A stretch of DNA of 64,000 nucleotides, taken from positions 62,001 through 126,000 of the forward strand of contig JACVCB010000001.1 of assembly GCA_016742255.1 (NCBI GenBank). The letters run 5' to 3'. The translations under genes were made by a program, and so were the position numbers. Below are positions 55,384-64,000 of this stretch, in pieces; position 1 is the first letter of the stretch; each line of letters begins with the position of its first letter. The stretch is from Leptospira sp. (GTDB lineage Bacteria; Spirochaetota; Leptospiria; Leptospirales; Leptospiraceae). The notes under the pieces were generated by a model, which was given only the letters and a program-made list of their open reading frames with translations, had not been told where the DNA came from and ran no database searches.

Positions 55384-56262
55384 GTGGAGAGTTACATTCA
55401 TTTTGTTTACTTAGTCATTTTATTTGTATGCCTTCCATTTTTGTTAACAGGTATTTTTCGCAAAGTAAGAGCCTATGCGCAAGGTAGGCGTGGACCAAGA
55501 CTCATCCAATTTTATTTGGAGATTTGTAAATCCTTTCTGAAAGTTCCTGTTGTAAACAACTACTTTTCTTCGATCTCCAAGTTGGCTCCGAGAATTGTCA
55601 TATATTCATCTTTAATGATATGGAGTATTGTTCTATTTGAATGGGCACCATTTATTCTGATCCCATTTTTTTTAGCACTTTATCGATTCGCTTATATTGG
55701 TTTTGCAATGGAAGGTGCAACTTCCTTCGGTGGTATGGCTTCGGGCAGAGAGATTTTATTGTCTGTTATGGTAGAGCCAACTTTTATACTCATGATACTC
55801 GCTGCGCAATCCCATATCGAAATTTCGGAAACACCTCAAGGTATATTAATCGGATTACTATTTTTATCGTTATCCTTTATTGCGATTCTTGCGGAATTAG
55901 CAAAACCTCCATTTGATGATCCGCGTACTCACTTAGAGTTAACCATGGTTCATGAGGCAATGATTTTGGAAGCGTCTGGTCGACAATTGGCATTTTTTGA
56001 ATTAGCTAGTTCTATAAAACTTTCTGCATTACTTGTTTTTTTGGTAAAGTTAGCATTAGAACATTCAAAACTATTTAAATCAAACTACTTGAATGGAATC
56101 AATCAGGAATTTTTGATTTTGCCTGCAGTAGTTTTTTTGGCGATATTGATAGGTTTTTGGGAAGCAAATAGTGTTCGAAGAAAATGGACCTGGATACCTG
56201 AATTTATGGGATTGGCTTTTATTGCGATTTTGATTTTGGGGACACTTGTTAAACTTTCATAG
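55384..56262 (+). CDS. NuoH/HyfC-like membrane subunit (Ehr-type complex)
   Basis: A 292-residue membrane protein of the NuoH/HycD/HyfC family, which forms the junction between the membrane arm and the peripheral subunits. YAQGRRGPRLIQFY near 32 and ELAKPPFDDPRTHLELTMVHEAM near 170 are the conserved acidic and Arg regions of the family. The GTG start follows the previous stop by 4 nt. Confidence 0.85.
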   Translation: MESYIHFVYLVILFVCLPFLLTGIFRKVRAYAQGRRGPRLIQFYLEICKSFLKVPVVNNYFSSISKLAPRIVIYSSLMIWSIVLFEWAPFILIPFFLALYRFAYIGFAMEGATSFGGMASGREILLSVMVEPTFILMILAAQSHIEISETPQGILIGLLFLSLSFIAILAELAKPPFDDPRTHLELTMVHEAMILEASGRQLAFFELASSIKLSALLVFLVKLALEHSKLFKSNYLNGINQEFLILPAVVFLAILIGFWEANSVRRKWTWIPEFMGLAFIAILILGTLVKLS

Positions 56263-56271
56263 GATAAATCA

Positions 56272-56883
56272 ATGATATACGATTTTGTTTATTTATTATT
56301 ACTCTTGTCTGGTATTGTTGTCTTAGTTGAAAATCGATTAAGTCGGATTATTTTGTTTTTAAGTCTTCAAGGTTTTTTGTTGATCTTTCCTGTGATCCAA
56401 ACTCATGAAGGTGATTGGCAACATGCCATTTCACTAATTTTGTTGGTTGTACTTTTTAAGGGACTATTAACTCCATGGATTCTAAATTGGACTGCGAATA
56501 AATCAAAAATGAATGAGAGTACTACTCCGCGATTTGGTTATTTAGCAACTCTCTTATTTATGGTATTAGGATTGGTTCTTGCCGTTAAAATTACGGATGG
56601 TGTCCCTCTATTGTCGATACCAGTTCATAAAATCGCATTAATTTATGTAATTTTATTAGTATATGTTGGTATATTATGTTTTGTTGTTAGGCGGAATTGG
56701 TTGGCTTTAATTGCTGGTTTTTGTGTTTTTGAAAATGGGATTTTTGTTCTAACTATGGTTTTGGATAAGGGATTACCGTTTGGTTTGGAATTTGGATCCT
56801 TTTTGGATGCTATACTAGTAATAGTTTCTGGAGGAATATTGCAGCTTTCACCTCATATGCATGTAAAGGAAAGAAAGTTATGA
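56272..56883 (+). CDS. NuoK/HyfE-like membrane subunit (Ehr-type complex)
   Basis: A 203-residue, about six-helix protein of the HyfE family, with NuoK-like FENGIFVLTM (helix glutamate) near 150. The 3' end overlaps the next gene by 4 nt. Provides part of the membrane proton path. Confidence 0.8.
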   Translation: MIYDFVYLLLLLSGIVVLVENRLSRIILFLSLQGFLLIFPVIQTHEGDWQHAISLILLVVLFKGLLTPWILNWTANKSKMNESTTPRFGYLATLLFMVLGLVLAVKITDGVPLLSIPVHKIALIYVILLVYVGILCFVVRRNWLALIAGFCVFENGIFVLTMVLDKGLPFGLEFGSFLDAILVIVSGGILQLSPHMHVKERKL

Positions 56884-58088
56884 TGGAGATCGTTTTTTAT
56901 GTATCCGGAATTTTTACCTTTGTAGTTATATTTTTAATTTCAATTTTTGCTCCAACGAAAGGACAAACAAGGATTTGGTTGTGGAGTTTACTCAAAATTT
57001 GTTTTTTTACCGTATTGTTTTATTCTTGGTTTACTGATAACATAGTACTAAAATGGATTTTAATTGAAGCTTCAACTTTATTTGGGGCGTTATTAATTTC
57101 TTCAAGTGGAACAGAACGATCCTTCCATGTTGGATGGAAATTTTTATTAATTAATTCCTATGCACTTGGTTTAGCCTTTTTAGGTATCGTGATACTACTT
57201 TTCGCATCCACTCCCTTACAAAACTTGGATTTTTCTTCCCTTAAACAAGGGTTAGAAGGTCAATCTGGTCTACTTATTGAAACAGGCATACTCTTAACGA
57301 TTTATGGGTATAGTGGGAAGTTGGGTTTGGTGCCAAATCACTTTTGGGTTGGTGATACTTATGCAGAAAGCCCTAGCCAAATTTCTTCATTGATCGCTTC
57401 ATTTGTCCCTGTTAGTGTAGTTCTTGCAATTCGACCTTTGATTAAATTGGAAAATGAATTAAATCTACATTTAATCAATGCTTCCAATGGATTATTATTC
57501 ATTGGTATATTAACGATTTTATATTCAACTTTAATGTTAGTATCTCGTGATGATATTCGACGTATTTCGGCTAAAGTTGCACTTTTCCATACAGGAATGT
57601 TAACTCTATTTTTATGGTTGGATGTATCTGATGAAGTTTTTTACTTTTTACTCACTACAACTGTTTTGGTTAAACTTCTTGTCTTTTTATCTATGGGAAT
57701 ATTAAGAATGGATGCTGGGAAACGTAATATATCTCAGATCCTGAAGGGAACCACGTTAAGCCATAAAGCATTGTATGTTTATTTATTGGCATTGTTGATT
57801 GCATTTGTTTTTCCTCTTTCTCCGGTTTTTGTTTTGGATTTGAAAATCATAGAGATTGCAATCATGAAAAAACAATTTTACTTATTTATATTCCCGATTT
57901 TGGGATCCGTTTTCTTTTTTGTTTCATTGAATAAAGTATTACCTATGGTAAGGCTACAGAATCGAGATTTTAATTTTGAAGTATTAGGAACAGTACGATT
58001 GCGATTTTATTTTTTTTGGATTAGTTTGCTATTCACCATCTCTGTTGGTGCTTTTGGCATGTATTATTTGATGGCGAATTATATATGA
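56880..58088 (+). CDS. Proton-channel subunit HyfF-like (Ehr-type complex)
   Basis: A 402-residue antiporter-like subunit of the NuoL/M/N family, shorter than NuoN. YGYSGKLGLVPNHFWVGDTYAESPS near 140 has the key Lys and His, and IRRISAKVALFHTGM near 225 is typical. It is the second proton-channel subunit of the operon. Overlaps both neighbours by 4 nt. Confidence 0.82.
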   Translation: MMEIVFYVSGIFTFVVIFLISIFAPTKGQTRIWLWSLLKICFFTVLFYSWFTDNIVLKWILIEASTLFGALLISSSGTERSFHVGWKFLLINSYALGLAFLGIVILLFASTPLQNLDFSSLKQGLEGQSGLLIETGILLTIYGYSGKLGLVPNHFWVGDTYAESPSQISSLIASFVPVSVVLAIRPLIKLENELNLHLINASNGLLFIGILTILYSTLMLVSRDDIRRISAKVALFHTGMLTLFLWLDVSDEVFYFLLTTTVLVKLLVFLSMGILRMDAGKRNISQILKGTTLSHKALYVYLLALLIAFVFPLSPVFVLDLKIIEIAIMKKQFYLFIFPILGSVFFFVSLNKVLPMVRLQNRDFNFEVLGTVRLRFYFFWISLLFTISVGAFGMYYLMANYI

Positions 58089-59512
58089 AGAAAATTACAG
58101 GCATTACTCATTTTAACGGTTCGTATTTTCAATTCATTCAAGAGAATCAAAGTATAGTTATGGAAGAGGAAAAATCCAAAAAAAGTACAATTGATTTTTT
58201 ATTAGATGATCAATATCCGATTTGGTTGGTGAGGCATTCTTTTGGACAAGACATGGGACATGAAGACTATTCTGATTTAAAGGAAGAGGATTATTTGTCC
58301 GACCAGAGAGGGAAAATTTTATCTTTACACCAAAAATCGGGTGTGATACGCGATTTAGCTTACCACGGTTTGTCTGTACCTTTCTCAATTGATCATTATT
58401 CACATGCTGTTGGTCCCATTCACGCAGGTATCATCGAACCAGGTCATTTTCGATTTGTTGTAGAGGGTGAAGTGATTCGTCATCTAACAATTCGCCTTGG
58501 TTATCAAAAACGAAGTATACGAGATTTTTTAGTTGGTAAATCTATGGAACAGGTTTTGCCATATTCAGAAATGATATCTGGTGATACAAGTGTTGGTTAT
58601 GCATTAGCATTTTCAAAAATATATGAAGATATTCATAATATTGTAGTAACAAAAGACATTCGTTTATTCCGATCTTTGCTCGTTGAGTTGGAAAGAATTG
58701 CAGTTCACATTGGGGATTTAGGTGGAATATCGGAAGATATCGGCTATTACCCGTTATATGGTGTTTGTGTTACTGATAGGGGGGCTGCACTTGGACTTAT
58801 GGAAACTTGGACAGGGCACCGGTTTGGGAAATCAGTAGTTCGTCCTGGTAAACTCTTACTCAATCATCGAATTAACGCCAAACAGGCTAAAGAAGCTTTT
58901 TACCAATTAAAAAAAGTTTATCAATCTAGAATTCGTCCTCAGATTCTAAGAGCTCTCTCCATTTCTACACTCAAGGAGAGGATGCAAGGTTGTGGGTTTA
59001 TTTCGGAATCCGATGTTCAAAAACACGGGTTTGTTGGAATGGTTTCTCGAATGGCAGGAGTAGTGGAAGACCTACGGATCAATCATCCCGATTACCCCGA
59101 TTGGAAACCACTTCCTATAAAGGAAGAACACCATCATTATAATGGTGATGTTTGGGCTCGTATGTACCTTCGATATGCTGAGATTGAACAGTCGTTACGT
59201 TGGATGGAGGAAAAAGTAGAGGAACTAGATTGGGATTTGATTTGGAAATCAAAAGAGAATAAAATACCGAAGGAACTAAAAGAAAAAAAATTACAATCTG
59301 GAATTTATTATTCTTCAGTGGAAGCATGGAGAGGGCCTTTGTTAGTTGCCCTAAACATCGATGAAAATGGTTTTGTAATTAATTCTTATATTCGCGATCC
59401 TTCAGTTTTAAACTGGCATGCACTTGAGTTAGCAGTTCGAGGAGAACAAGTAAGCGATTTCCCATTAAATAATAAATCATTTAATCTTAGTTATGTTGGA
59501 TTTGACTTATGA
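58085..59512 (+). CDS. NiFe-free hydrogenase-like large subunit (NuoCD/HyfG-like)
   Basis: A 475-residue protein in which a short NuoC-like N-terminus (about 1-110) is fused to a NuoD/HyfG-like domain. The family start SHAVGPIHAGIIEPGHF and EGEVIRHLTIRLGYQKRSI are clear. The two [NiFe] motifs are gone: HIGDLGGISEDIGYYP replaces RICGICxxxH, and DPSVLNWHAL replaces DPCxxC. The only cysteines are in GVCVTD and QGCGF. A hydrogenase active site cannot be built, so this belongs to the Ehr-type (hydrogenase-related) group or a quinone-type variant. Confidence 0.85.
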   Translation: MKKITGITHFNGSYFQFIQENQSIVMEEEKSKKSTIDFLLDDQYPIWLVRHSFGQDMGHEDYSDLKEEDYLSDQRGKILSLHQKSGVIRDLAYHGLSVPFSIDHYSHAVGPIHAGIIEPGHFRFVVEGEVIRHLTIRLGYQKRSIRDFLVGKSMEQVLPYSEMISGDTSVGYALAFSKIYEDIHNIVVTKDIRLFRSLLVELERIAVHIGDLGGISEDIGYYPLYGVCVTDRGAALGLMETWTGHRFGKSVVRPGKLLLNHRINAKQAKEAFYQLKKVYQSRIRPQILRALSISTLKERMQGCGFISESDVQKHGFVGMVSRMAGVVEDLRINHPDYPDWKPLPIKEEHHHYNGDVWARMYLRYAEIEQSLRWMEEKVEELDWDLIWKSKENKIPKELKEKKLQSGIYYSSVEAWRGPLLVALNIDENGFVINSYIRDPSVLNWHALELAVRGEQVSDFPLNNKSFNLSYVGFDL

Positions 59513-60330
59513 GTTTTTTATTTGAATTAAAGAATTTTTTCACTAAAAAAAATGTTCTCAATTTCGAGAAAACTTCCTATGTACACCCGAATCAAAGAGG
59601 CATACCAATTCCCACGAAGGAAATGGTAAACGGATGTGGAAGCTGTAAGGAATGTGAAACCCTTTGTCCAACAAATGCGATCCAAAGGAATGGCGGAGAC
59701 CTACTGACAATGGATTATGGAAAATGCCTGCAATGTGGGCTTTGCGTAGAAATTTGCCCGGAAGGAAAACTTCGTAATTCGGGATTTATATACACTTTCG
59801 TTTTACACCGAGAGGAATTTTATACAACCTACAAAAATGGAAAATTGGAGTTATCCAACCAAGCAAAATTTACACTCACTGAAAACCAAAAACGATTCCG
59901 TGCCTTAACACAAAACCGTGGGTTTTTGTACAGAGAAGTTGCCGCCGGTGGAAACAATACAGTCGAATCGGAACTGAATGCCTCTTACAATTCCGTGTTT
60001 GATTCCGAAAGAGAAGGGATTCGATGTGTTGCCAGTCCCAAACATGCTGACGCCATTGTATATTCCGGACCAGTCTCCGAAAATATGGCGGCTCCGTTGC
60101 AAACTGCATGGGATGTTATCAGTGAACCAAAAGCGTTGGTTGCCTGTGGGACAGAAGCAGTCAGTGGAGGTCTTTTCCCGCAAGGGAAGTTACCAAAAGA
60201 ACCAGACCTTTTTATTTCAGGAGATCCCCCAAGACCAGATGTCATTTTACAAGCCTTTCGTTTGTTATTAGGAAGATTTTCCTTCCAATTCCAAGAGGCG
60301 CTTCACAAATTTTTAGAGAGTGAAAAATAA
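59509..60330 (+). CDS. Ferredoxin fused to a degenerate NuoB/HyfI-like small subunit
   Basis: A 273-residue fusion. A ferredoxin domain has Cys 43, 46, 49, 53 and 73, 76, 79, 83, enough for two [4Fe-4S] clusters. Residues 140-260 align with HycG/NuoB. The four ligands of the proximal cluster are replaced: by hand alignment Asn149, Val152, Glu216 and Asp239 stand where cysteines should be, and a lone Cys213 sits three residues away. HADAIVYSGPVSENM and SGDPPRPDVIL keep the fold. Thus electrons can reach the ferredoxin part, but not by the classical N2 route. Confidence 0.8.
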   Translation: MSFLFELKNFFTKKNVLNFEKTSYVHPNQRGIPIPTKEMVNGCGSCKECETLCPTNAIQRNGGDLLTMDYGKCLQCGLCVEICPEGKLRNSGFIYTFVLHREEFYTTYKNGKLELSNQAKFTLTENQKRFRALTQNRGFLYREVAAGGNNTVESELNASYNSVFDSEREGIRCVASPKHADAIVYSGPVSENMAAPLQTAWDVISEPKALVACGTEAVSGGLFPQGKLPKEPDLFISGDPPRPDVILQAFRLLLGRFSFQFQEALHKFLESEK

Positions 60331-60335
60331 GGCGC

Positions 60336-61568
60336 GTGGAATTAGAAAAAGAAGAAATTGTCAGAGTGTTGGTTTTAGAACCACAGAAAAAATCATACGA
60401 TACCATTTCGCAATTACTCGTGGAGTGGTTTGGTGAATACATTGATTTGACGTGGCGATCTGTTTTTGAGAATGGAGCCGAGGAAATTAAAAAAGTTCAA
60501 TATGACCTTCTCATCACTGAAATTCAATTTCCTGAATTAGAGGAATCTTCAGAATCTATCTTAGAAAAAATAATGGATATGGCTGGTCCTTCCGAACTTC
60601 CAGTGGTTGTGTTTACCAAGGCCGAAGGAAAACAACTGCCAATCCTTGCGTTTCAATTAGGTATCAATGAATACTTCAGCAAACGTAGGTTAAAGAAAAA
60701 TATTTTAGAACATCGATTCCGTAATTTGTTCCGGGAGATTTATCGTAAAAAAGTAGTATCCATCCAAATGGATGATAGTTTGAAACGTTTCCAAGATCTA
60801 TATGGAATGAACCAATCAGAAATTCAAGATTTGAATACGATGGTTAAAAAGTTTAAAAAAGAACTTGAGAAAGAATATGAAGAAAAGTTAAACTTAGAGT
60901 TTGAAAAAAAGAAAATGCAAAACGTATTTGGGATGTATGTTGATCCTATCATTGTTGAAAGTTTAATGAATAATACATTATCATTAGATCAAAAAGGAAA
61001 GGAACAAGAAGTTTCTGTATTGTTTTCTGATATTCGTGGTTATACATCCTTATCTGAAAAAATGAAACCTGAACATGTGATTTCCTTTTTGAATGAATAT
61101 TTCACTGCTATGACAGAAGTGATTTTGGGATATGGTGGGATGATCGATAAATACATAGGCGATTCCATCATGTGTTTGTTTGGAGCACCGGTTTTTCAAG
61201 AAGATCATAGACAAAACGCTCTCGATTGTGCATTAGAAATGTTGCAAGTATTTGAATTGTGGCAACCCAAATGGAATCAGATTTATGGTTTCACTCCGCA
61301 GATTGGAATCGGTGTGGCGTCAGGGAATGTGATTGTAGGAAACGTGGGTTCGTTTCAAAAACTTTCTTATACAGCAGTAGGGGATACAGTGAACATGGCA
61401 AGCCGATTGGAGTCCATGGCTAAGCCAATGCATGTTTATGTATCAGAAGGTTTATATAACCATCTACCAGAAGAGTATTCTAAAAAATACCGATATGAAG
61501 AATTGGAACCCGTGAAAATTAAAGGAAAAGAAGGTTTACACAGAATATTAAGTGTAAAACCAAATTAA
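60336..61568 (+). CDS. Class III nucleotide cyclase with degenerate receiver
   Basis: A 410-residue soluble protein. The N-terminal receiver-like domain (about 10-130) has no phospho-Asp: LLITEIQFPE stands where LxxDxxMP should be, and the acidic pair is lost. A coiled linker (about 150-195) follows, then the cyclase domain (about 210-400) with FSDIRGYT, DKYIGDSIM and NMASRLESM, so both metal Asp and the Asn/Arg transition-state residues are intact. GTG start 5 nt after the small-subunit stop. It should make cAMP. Confidence 0.82.
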   Translation: MELEKEEIVRVLVLEPQKKSYDTISQLLVEWFGEYIDLTWRSVFENGAEEIKKVQYDLLITEIQFPELEESSESILEKIMDMAGPSELPVVVFTKAEGKQLPILAFQLGINEYFSKRRLKKNILEHRFRNLFREIYRKKVVSIQMDDSLKRFQDLYGMNQSEIQDLNTMVKKFKKELEKEYEEKLNLEFEKKKMQNVFGMYVDPIIVESLMNNTLSLDQKGKEQEVSVLFSDIRGYTSLSEKMKPEHVISFLNEYFTAMTEVILGYGGMIDKYIGDSIMCLFGAPVFQEDHRQNALDCALEMLQVFELWQPKWNQIYGFTPQIGIGVASGNVIVGNVGSFQKLSYTAVGDTVNMASRLESMAKPMHVYVSEGLYNHLPEEYSKKYRYEELEPVKIKGKEGLHRILSVKPN

Positions 61569-61573
61569 TGGTT

Positions 61574-62416
61574 TTATAGGGTGCTACAAAACTGATACAA
61601 TTCGTTCGTTTTCAGTTTTTCATCCTTGGTTGTTACATACACTTTCATATCTTCAATTTCTAAACCCAAAACACTTCGGTATTCTTCAAATTTTTGAATT
61701 GTATCTGGTTCTTGTTTTCCATGGCCTGTTAGTTTGGCAATCACACCTGCAAAACCAATGATTTGACCGAGGGAGGTTTGTTCTGCAATTGGTTTTGCTA
61801 AATCTTCAATGGAAGAGATGATGATCGAAGGCATTTTCCAAAGTTTGGCTGCTGCACTTCCCATTTCATATGAATCCACACCATATGCTTTTTTTTCTAA
61901 CGTGATGAGACTTACATCTGATGTTTGGAATTCTGTTAACACTTCTACATATTTTTTGCGATCTATTGTATTCAAAACAATACGACCCAAATCTTGCATA
62001 AGTCCACATGTAATGGCAAGTTCGGCTTCTTTTTTGAATTTTTTTTCTTCGCAGAGGATTTGAGCAAAAATTCCTTTTGCAACGGAATGATCCCAAACTT
62101 CATCACGGAATTTTTTATAATTCCCCTGGCTAAAAAGAGAATCTGTCATCGACATCGCCACCATACTGCGAACGGTTTTAAAACCGAGACGAGTGATGAC
62201 CTGTTTCATATTGGCAACAGGATTTCCGCGGGAGAAAAAAGGAGAATTGGCTAATTTTAAAAGTCTTGCGACAAGGACTTGGTCGGATTGGACTTTTTTC
62301 TCTAACTCACCAAAGGAAAGTTCATTATCATCGTCTAGGGAAAGTACGGAAAGTAAGACTGGCGGAACAATCGTCAGATCTTTAATTTGGGATAAGTATT
62401 CTTCCAGTGTTGCCAT
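61574..62416 (-). CDS. HDOD-domain protein
   Basis: A 280-residue HDOD protein. DLTIVPPVLLSVLSL and LLKLANSPFFSRG are family marks. The HD-type GLLHDIG is GLMQDLG, so the catalytic His is missing and it is a signalling output module rather than a hydrolase. Convergent with the cyclase gene, 5 nt apart. Confidence 0.8.
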   Translation of the reverse strand: MATLEEYLSQIKDLTIVPPVLLSVLSLDDDNELSFGELEKKVQSDQVLVARLLKLANSPFFSRGNPVANMKQVITRLGFKTVRSMVAMSMTDSLFSQGNYKKFRDEVWDHSVAKGIFAQILCEEKKFKKEAELAITCGLMQDLGRIVLNTIDRKKYVEVLTEFQTSDVSLITLEKKAYGVDSYEMGSAAAKLWKMPSIIISSIEDLAKPIAEQTSLGQIIGFAGVIAKLTGHGKQEPDTIQKFEEYRSVLGLEIEDMKVYVTTKDEKLKTNELYQFCSTL

Positions 62417-62478
62417 AAGTTTTGGGACCTAAAGTCAGAATTTAAAATCTTCTGACGATGGAAACCAAAATCTAAGCT

Positions 62479-63606
62479 TTATCTGGCGACGATTCTTGCG
62501 AATTCAATTCCTTTGAAATAGTGTTGTAAAATTTCTTTGTGGTTGAACTGACTTTTTGCCATTGCAAAACTTCCCCATTGAGACATTCCCACACCATGAC
62601 CAGAACCTAATCCTTTCACATAAAAATCACCCGACTCTTCTTTTCGAATTCCAAACCGAGTGGACTTTAGTTTTGTCGCTCCGATTTTTTTTCGAAATTC
62701 AGTAGCTTTGATTCTTTTGGTTCCAGATGTTCCTATAATTTCTAATTCATTCACACGAGACGTTGGAAATCGATTGGCAACAATGATATCTTGGATATCA
62801 CCAACACCTAAGTCACGTAAGCTGTTATTAACATAATCAGTTTTCCATTTTTCTTCCCATGAATATTGATCTCCATCCTTATCATATTCAGATGGAACTG
62901 GTTTTAAATATTCAACAGAATTCCCCCATACATTTGCTGGATCTTCCGTGTAACCGCCAGCATTCGAATGGAAAAAACTTTGGATAGGTTGTCCTTTGTG
63001 AATGAGGATCAGGCCTTCCGTTTCAAATACAGCTTCGGATGTATTTTTATGTTCTTTGTTTTTACCTTTGTAAACTTGAGTATTCGTTGATGTGTCGACA
63101 TCATACTCTTGTTTTTTTCGATTTAACATTTCTTTTACAACATACGTTCTCGCACAAATGGCTTGTGCTTTTAAAGCTTCTTTGGGCCAAGAAGCACTCA
63201 CTTCAGAAGGTACAACCGATAGTAAATATAATTCTACTGGAACAATATTGATGATGAGAACTTTTCCATCAATGGGCTTTAGTAAAATACTGCCACGGTA
63301 ACTCGCACCTTTGTAATCCACCCACTCTGAATTACTTTGAATGGATATAGGCGCTTTGATCGCTGTTGGATTTAAGGATAAAAAATCATATGCTTTTTTA
63401 ATAGTGAGATCGTTTGCATCTTTAACTATGATTTCACCTGAGGATTTAAAAATTTCTTCATCACTCGCATAACCAAGGAGAACTCTTACTGGTCTCGATT
63501 TGAAGTTGGATTCATCTGGTGCCCAGTTTGTTACCATAACACTCGCACATCCGATTTGTCCTAAAATGACGATGCAAAAAAATAAAATCGCAGTCCGTTG
63601 TTTCAT
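62479..63606 (-). CDS. SpoIID/LytB-domain lipoprotein
   Basis: A 375-residue lipoprotein with lipobox GQIGC (Cys20). SpoIID domain: VPSEVSASWPKEALKAQAICARTYVV has the catalytic Glu, and GLGSGHGVGMSQWGSFAMA ends the domain. In sporulators SpoIID is a peptidoglycan lytic transglycosylase; here it likely trims cell-wall glycans in the periplasm. Upstream of the HDOD gene on the same strand. Confidence 0.85.
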   Translation of the reverse strand: MKQRTAILFFCIVILGQIGCASVMVTNWAPDESNFKSRPVRVLLGYASDEEIFKSSGEIIVKDANDLTIKKAYDFLSLNPTAIKAPISIQSNSEWVDYKGASYRGSILLKPIDGKVLIINIVPVELYLLSVVPSEVSASWPKEALKAQAICARTYVVKEMLNRKKQEYDVDTSTNTQVYKGKNKEHKNTSEAVFETEGLILIHKGQPIQSFFHSNAGGYTEDPANVWGNSVEYLKPVPSEYDKDGDQYSWEEKWKTDYVNNSLRDLGVGDIQDIIVANRFPTSRVNELEIIGTSGTKRIKATEFRKKIGATKLKSTRFGIRKEESGDFYVKGLGSGHGVGMSQWGSFAMAKSQFNHKEILQHYFKGIEFARIVAR

Positions 63607-63656
63607 AGTTCCCTCCCTATTATTTTCGGAAGAAAGAGAAAATCGATAAAGGGATT

Positions 63657-64000
63657 TTATTGGTGTTTTCTGCGAAAGAAAAGGACGGATTCCGTATGCG
63701 GTGTATGCGGATAAGGATCGATCAAAATTCCATCTACATAGTCATAAGCCGACAAAAATAAAGTCACATCATCTTTTTGTGAATAAGGATTACAAGAGAC
63801 ATAGAATACAAATTCAGGTCCGAAGTCCCGGATCCAATGGTTCACTAGTTTTCCAGCACCGGCTCTTGGCGGGTCTAGAATCAAACTTGCATTTTCTTGT
63901 TTTTTGAGTCCGTCTGTAGAAAGAAATAAATTGGCCACTTGGAAGGAATGAGATTTTGTAGGGTAGGTTTCTTTGAATAATTGAGAAGCAGTTACGATCG
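63657..64000 (-). CDS. RNA (uracil-5-)-methyltransferase, TrmA/RlmD family (partial)
   Basis: The C-terminal 114 codons or so of a gene that enters from the right edge; the frame stays open to the end of the window. LDPPRAGAGKLVNHWI carries the AdoMet-side DPPR motif and FYVSCNP has the catalytic Cys; PHTPHTESVLFF ends the protein. This places it in the TrmA/RlmD m5U methyltransferase family, acting on tRNA or 23S rRNA. The N-terminal TRAM/FeS part is outside the window. Confidence 0.8.
   Translation of the reverse strand, partial: IVTASQLFKETYPTKSHSFQVANLFLSTDGLKKQENASLILDPPRAGAGKLVNHWIRDFGPEFVFYVSCNPYSQKDDVTLFLSAYDYVDGILIDPYPHTPHTESVLFFRRKHQ

Noticed and set aside
58085..59512. Functional [NiFe] hydrogenase large subunit
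   Set aside because: Neither RxCGxC nor DPCxxC is present; only two isolated cysteines exist in the protein.
62434..62456. GTCAGAA/TTCTGAC stem between the SpoIID and HDOD genes
   Set aside because: Seven weak pairs and no T-run; could easily occur by chance.

Overview
The window looks like chromosomal DNA from a Leptospira-type spirochaete. The evidence is an AT-rich genome, a Cys-less PerR, many 7TM/SpoIIE-type phosphatases and PAS-rich histidine kinases, FecR and other short-lipobox lipoproteins, and a Leptospira-like recA region. A saprophytic or environmental species is likely, but that is inference. I saw no rRNA, tRNA, CRISPR array, IS element or prophage. Almost all of the DNA is coding.

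Layout: 1-4.4 kb carries the downstream part of an ebo (metabolite-export) operon, eboC(partial)-D-E-F. 4.4-8.3 kb holds single genes: a double cNMP-binding protein, a DoxX-like protein, a winged-helix regulator, a PanE-like reductase, a lipoprotein and perR, which has a perfect 7-1-7 Per box upstream. 8.6-26.2 kb is rich in signalling genes (two 7TM-SpoIIE phosphatases and three histidine kinases). Among them lie a flavoprotein/polyferredoxin membrane fusion, a glycerate kinase, a C69-type peptidase, a P2-type cation ATPase and an atypical patatin. 26.4-33.3 kb holds a CIRCE-controlled ClpB-like chaperone, an aldo/keto reductase, a lipoprotein, recA and a Xer recombinase. 34.1-43.3 kb holds a REC-PAS-HisKA_2 kinase, a PlsC-like acyltransferase, a CLC-F-type fluoride antiporter, a FecR lipoprotein, a chemoreceptor and a CitE/HpcH lyase. 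43.4-53.2 kb holds a truncated haemoglobin, an unusual ornithine-carbamoyltransferase-like enzyme, a PilZ protein, a dihaem peroxidase, a TetR regulator, pyrE, two unknown proteins and a LolCDE/MacB-type ABC exporter.

53.6-61.6 kb is the most interesting block. It is a compact seven-gene operon for a membrane complex related to group-4 hydrogenases and complex I (Hyf/Ehr type). The large subunit has none of the NiFe-binding cysteines, and by hand alignment the small subunit has lost all four ligands of the proximal 4Fe-4S cluster. A fused 2x[4Fe-4S] ferredoxin domain and the proton-channel subunits are intact. The operon ends with a class III nucleotide cyclase whose receiver domain is degenerate. 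A promoter plus terminator-like hairpin in front of it may be an attenuated leader or small RNA. The window ends with an HDOD protein, a SpoIID-like lipoprotein and the 3' part of an RNA uracil-methyltransferase gene.

All functional calls come from reading the sequence and from memory of protein families. No database search was run.
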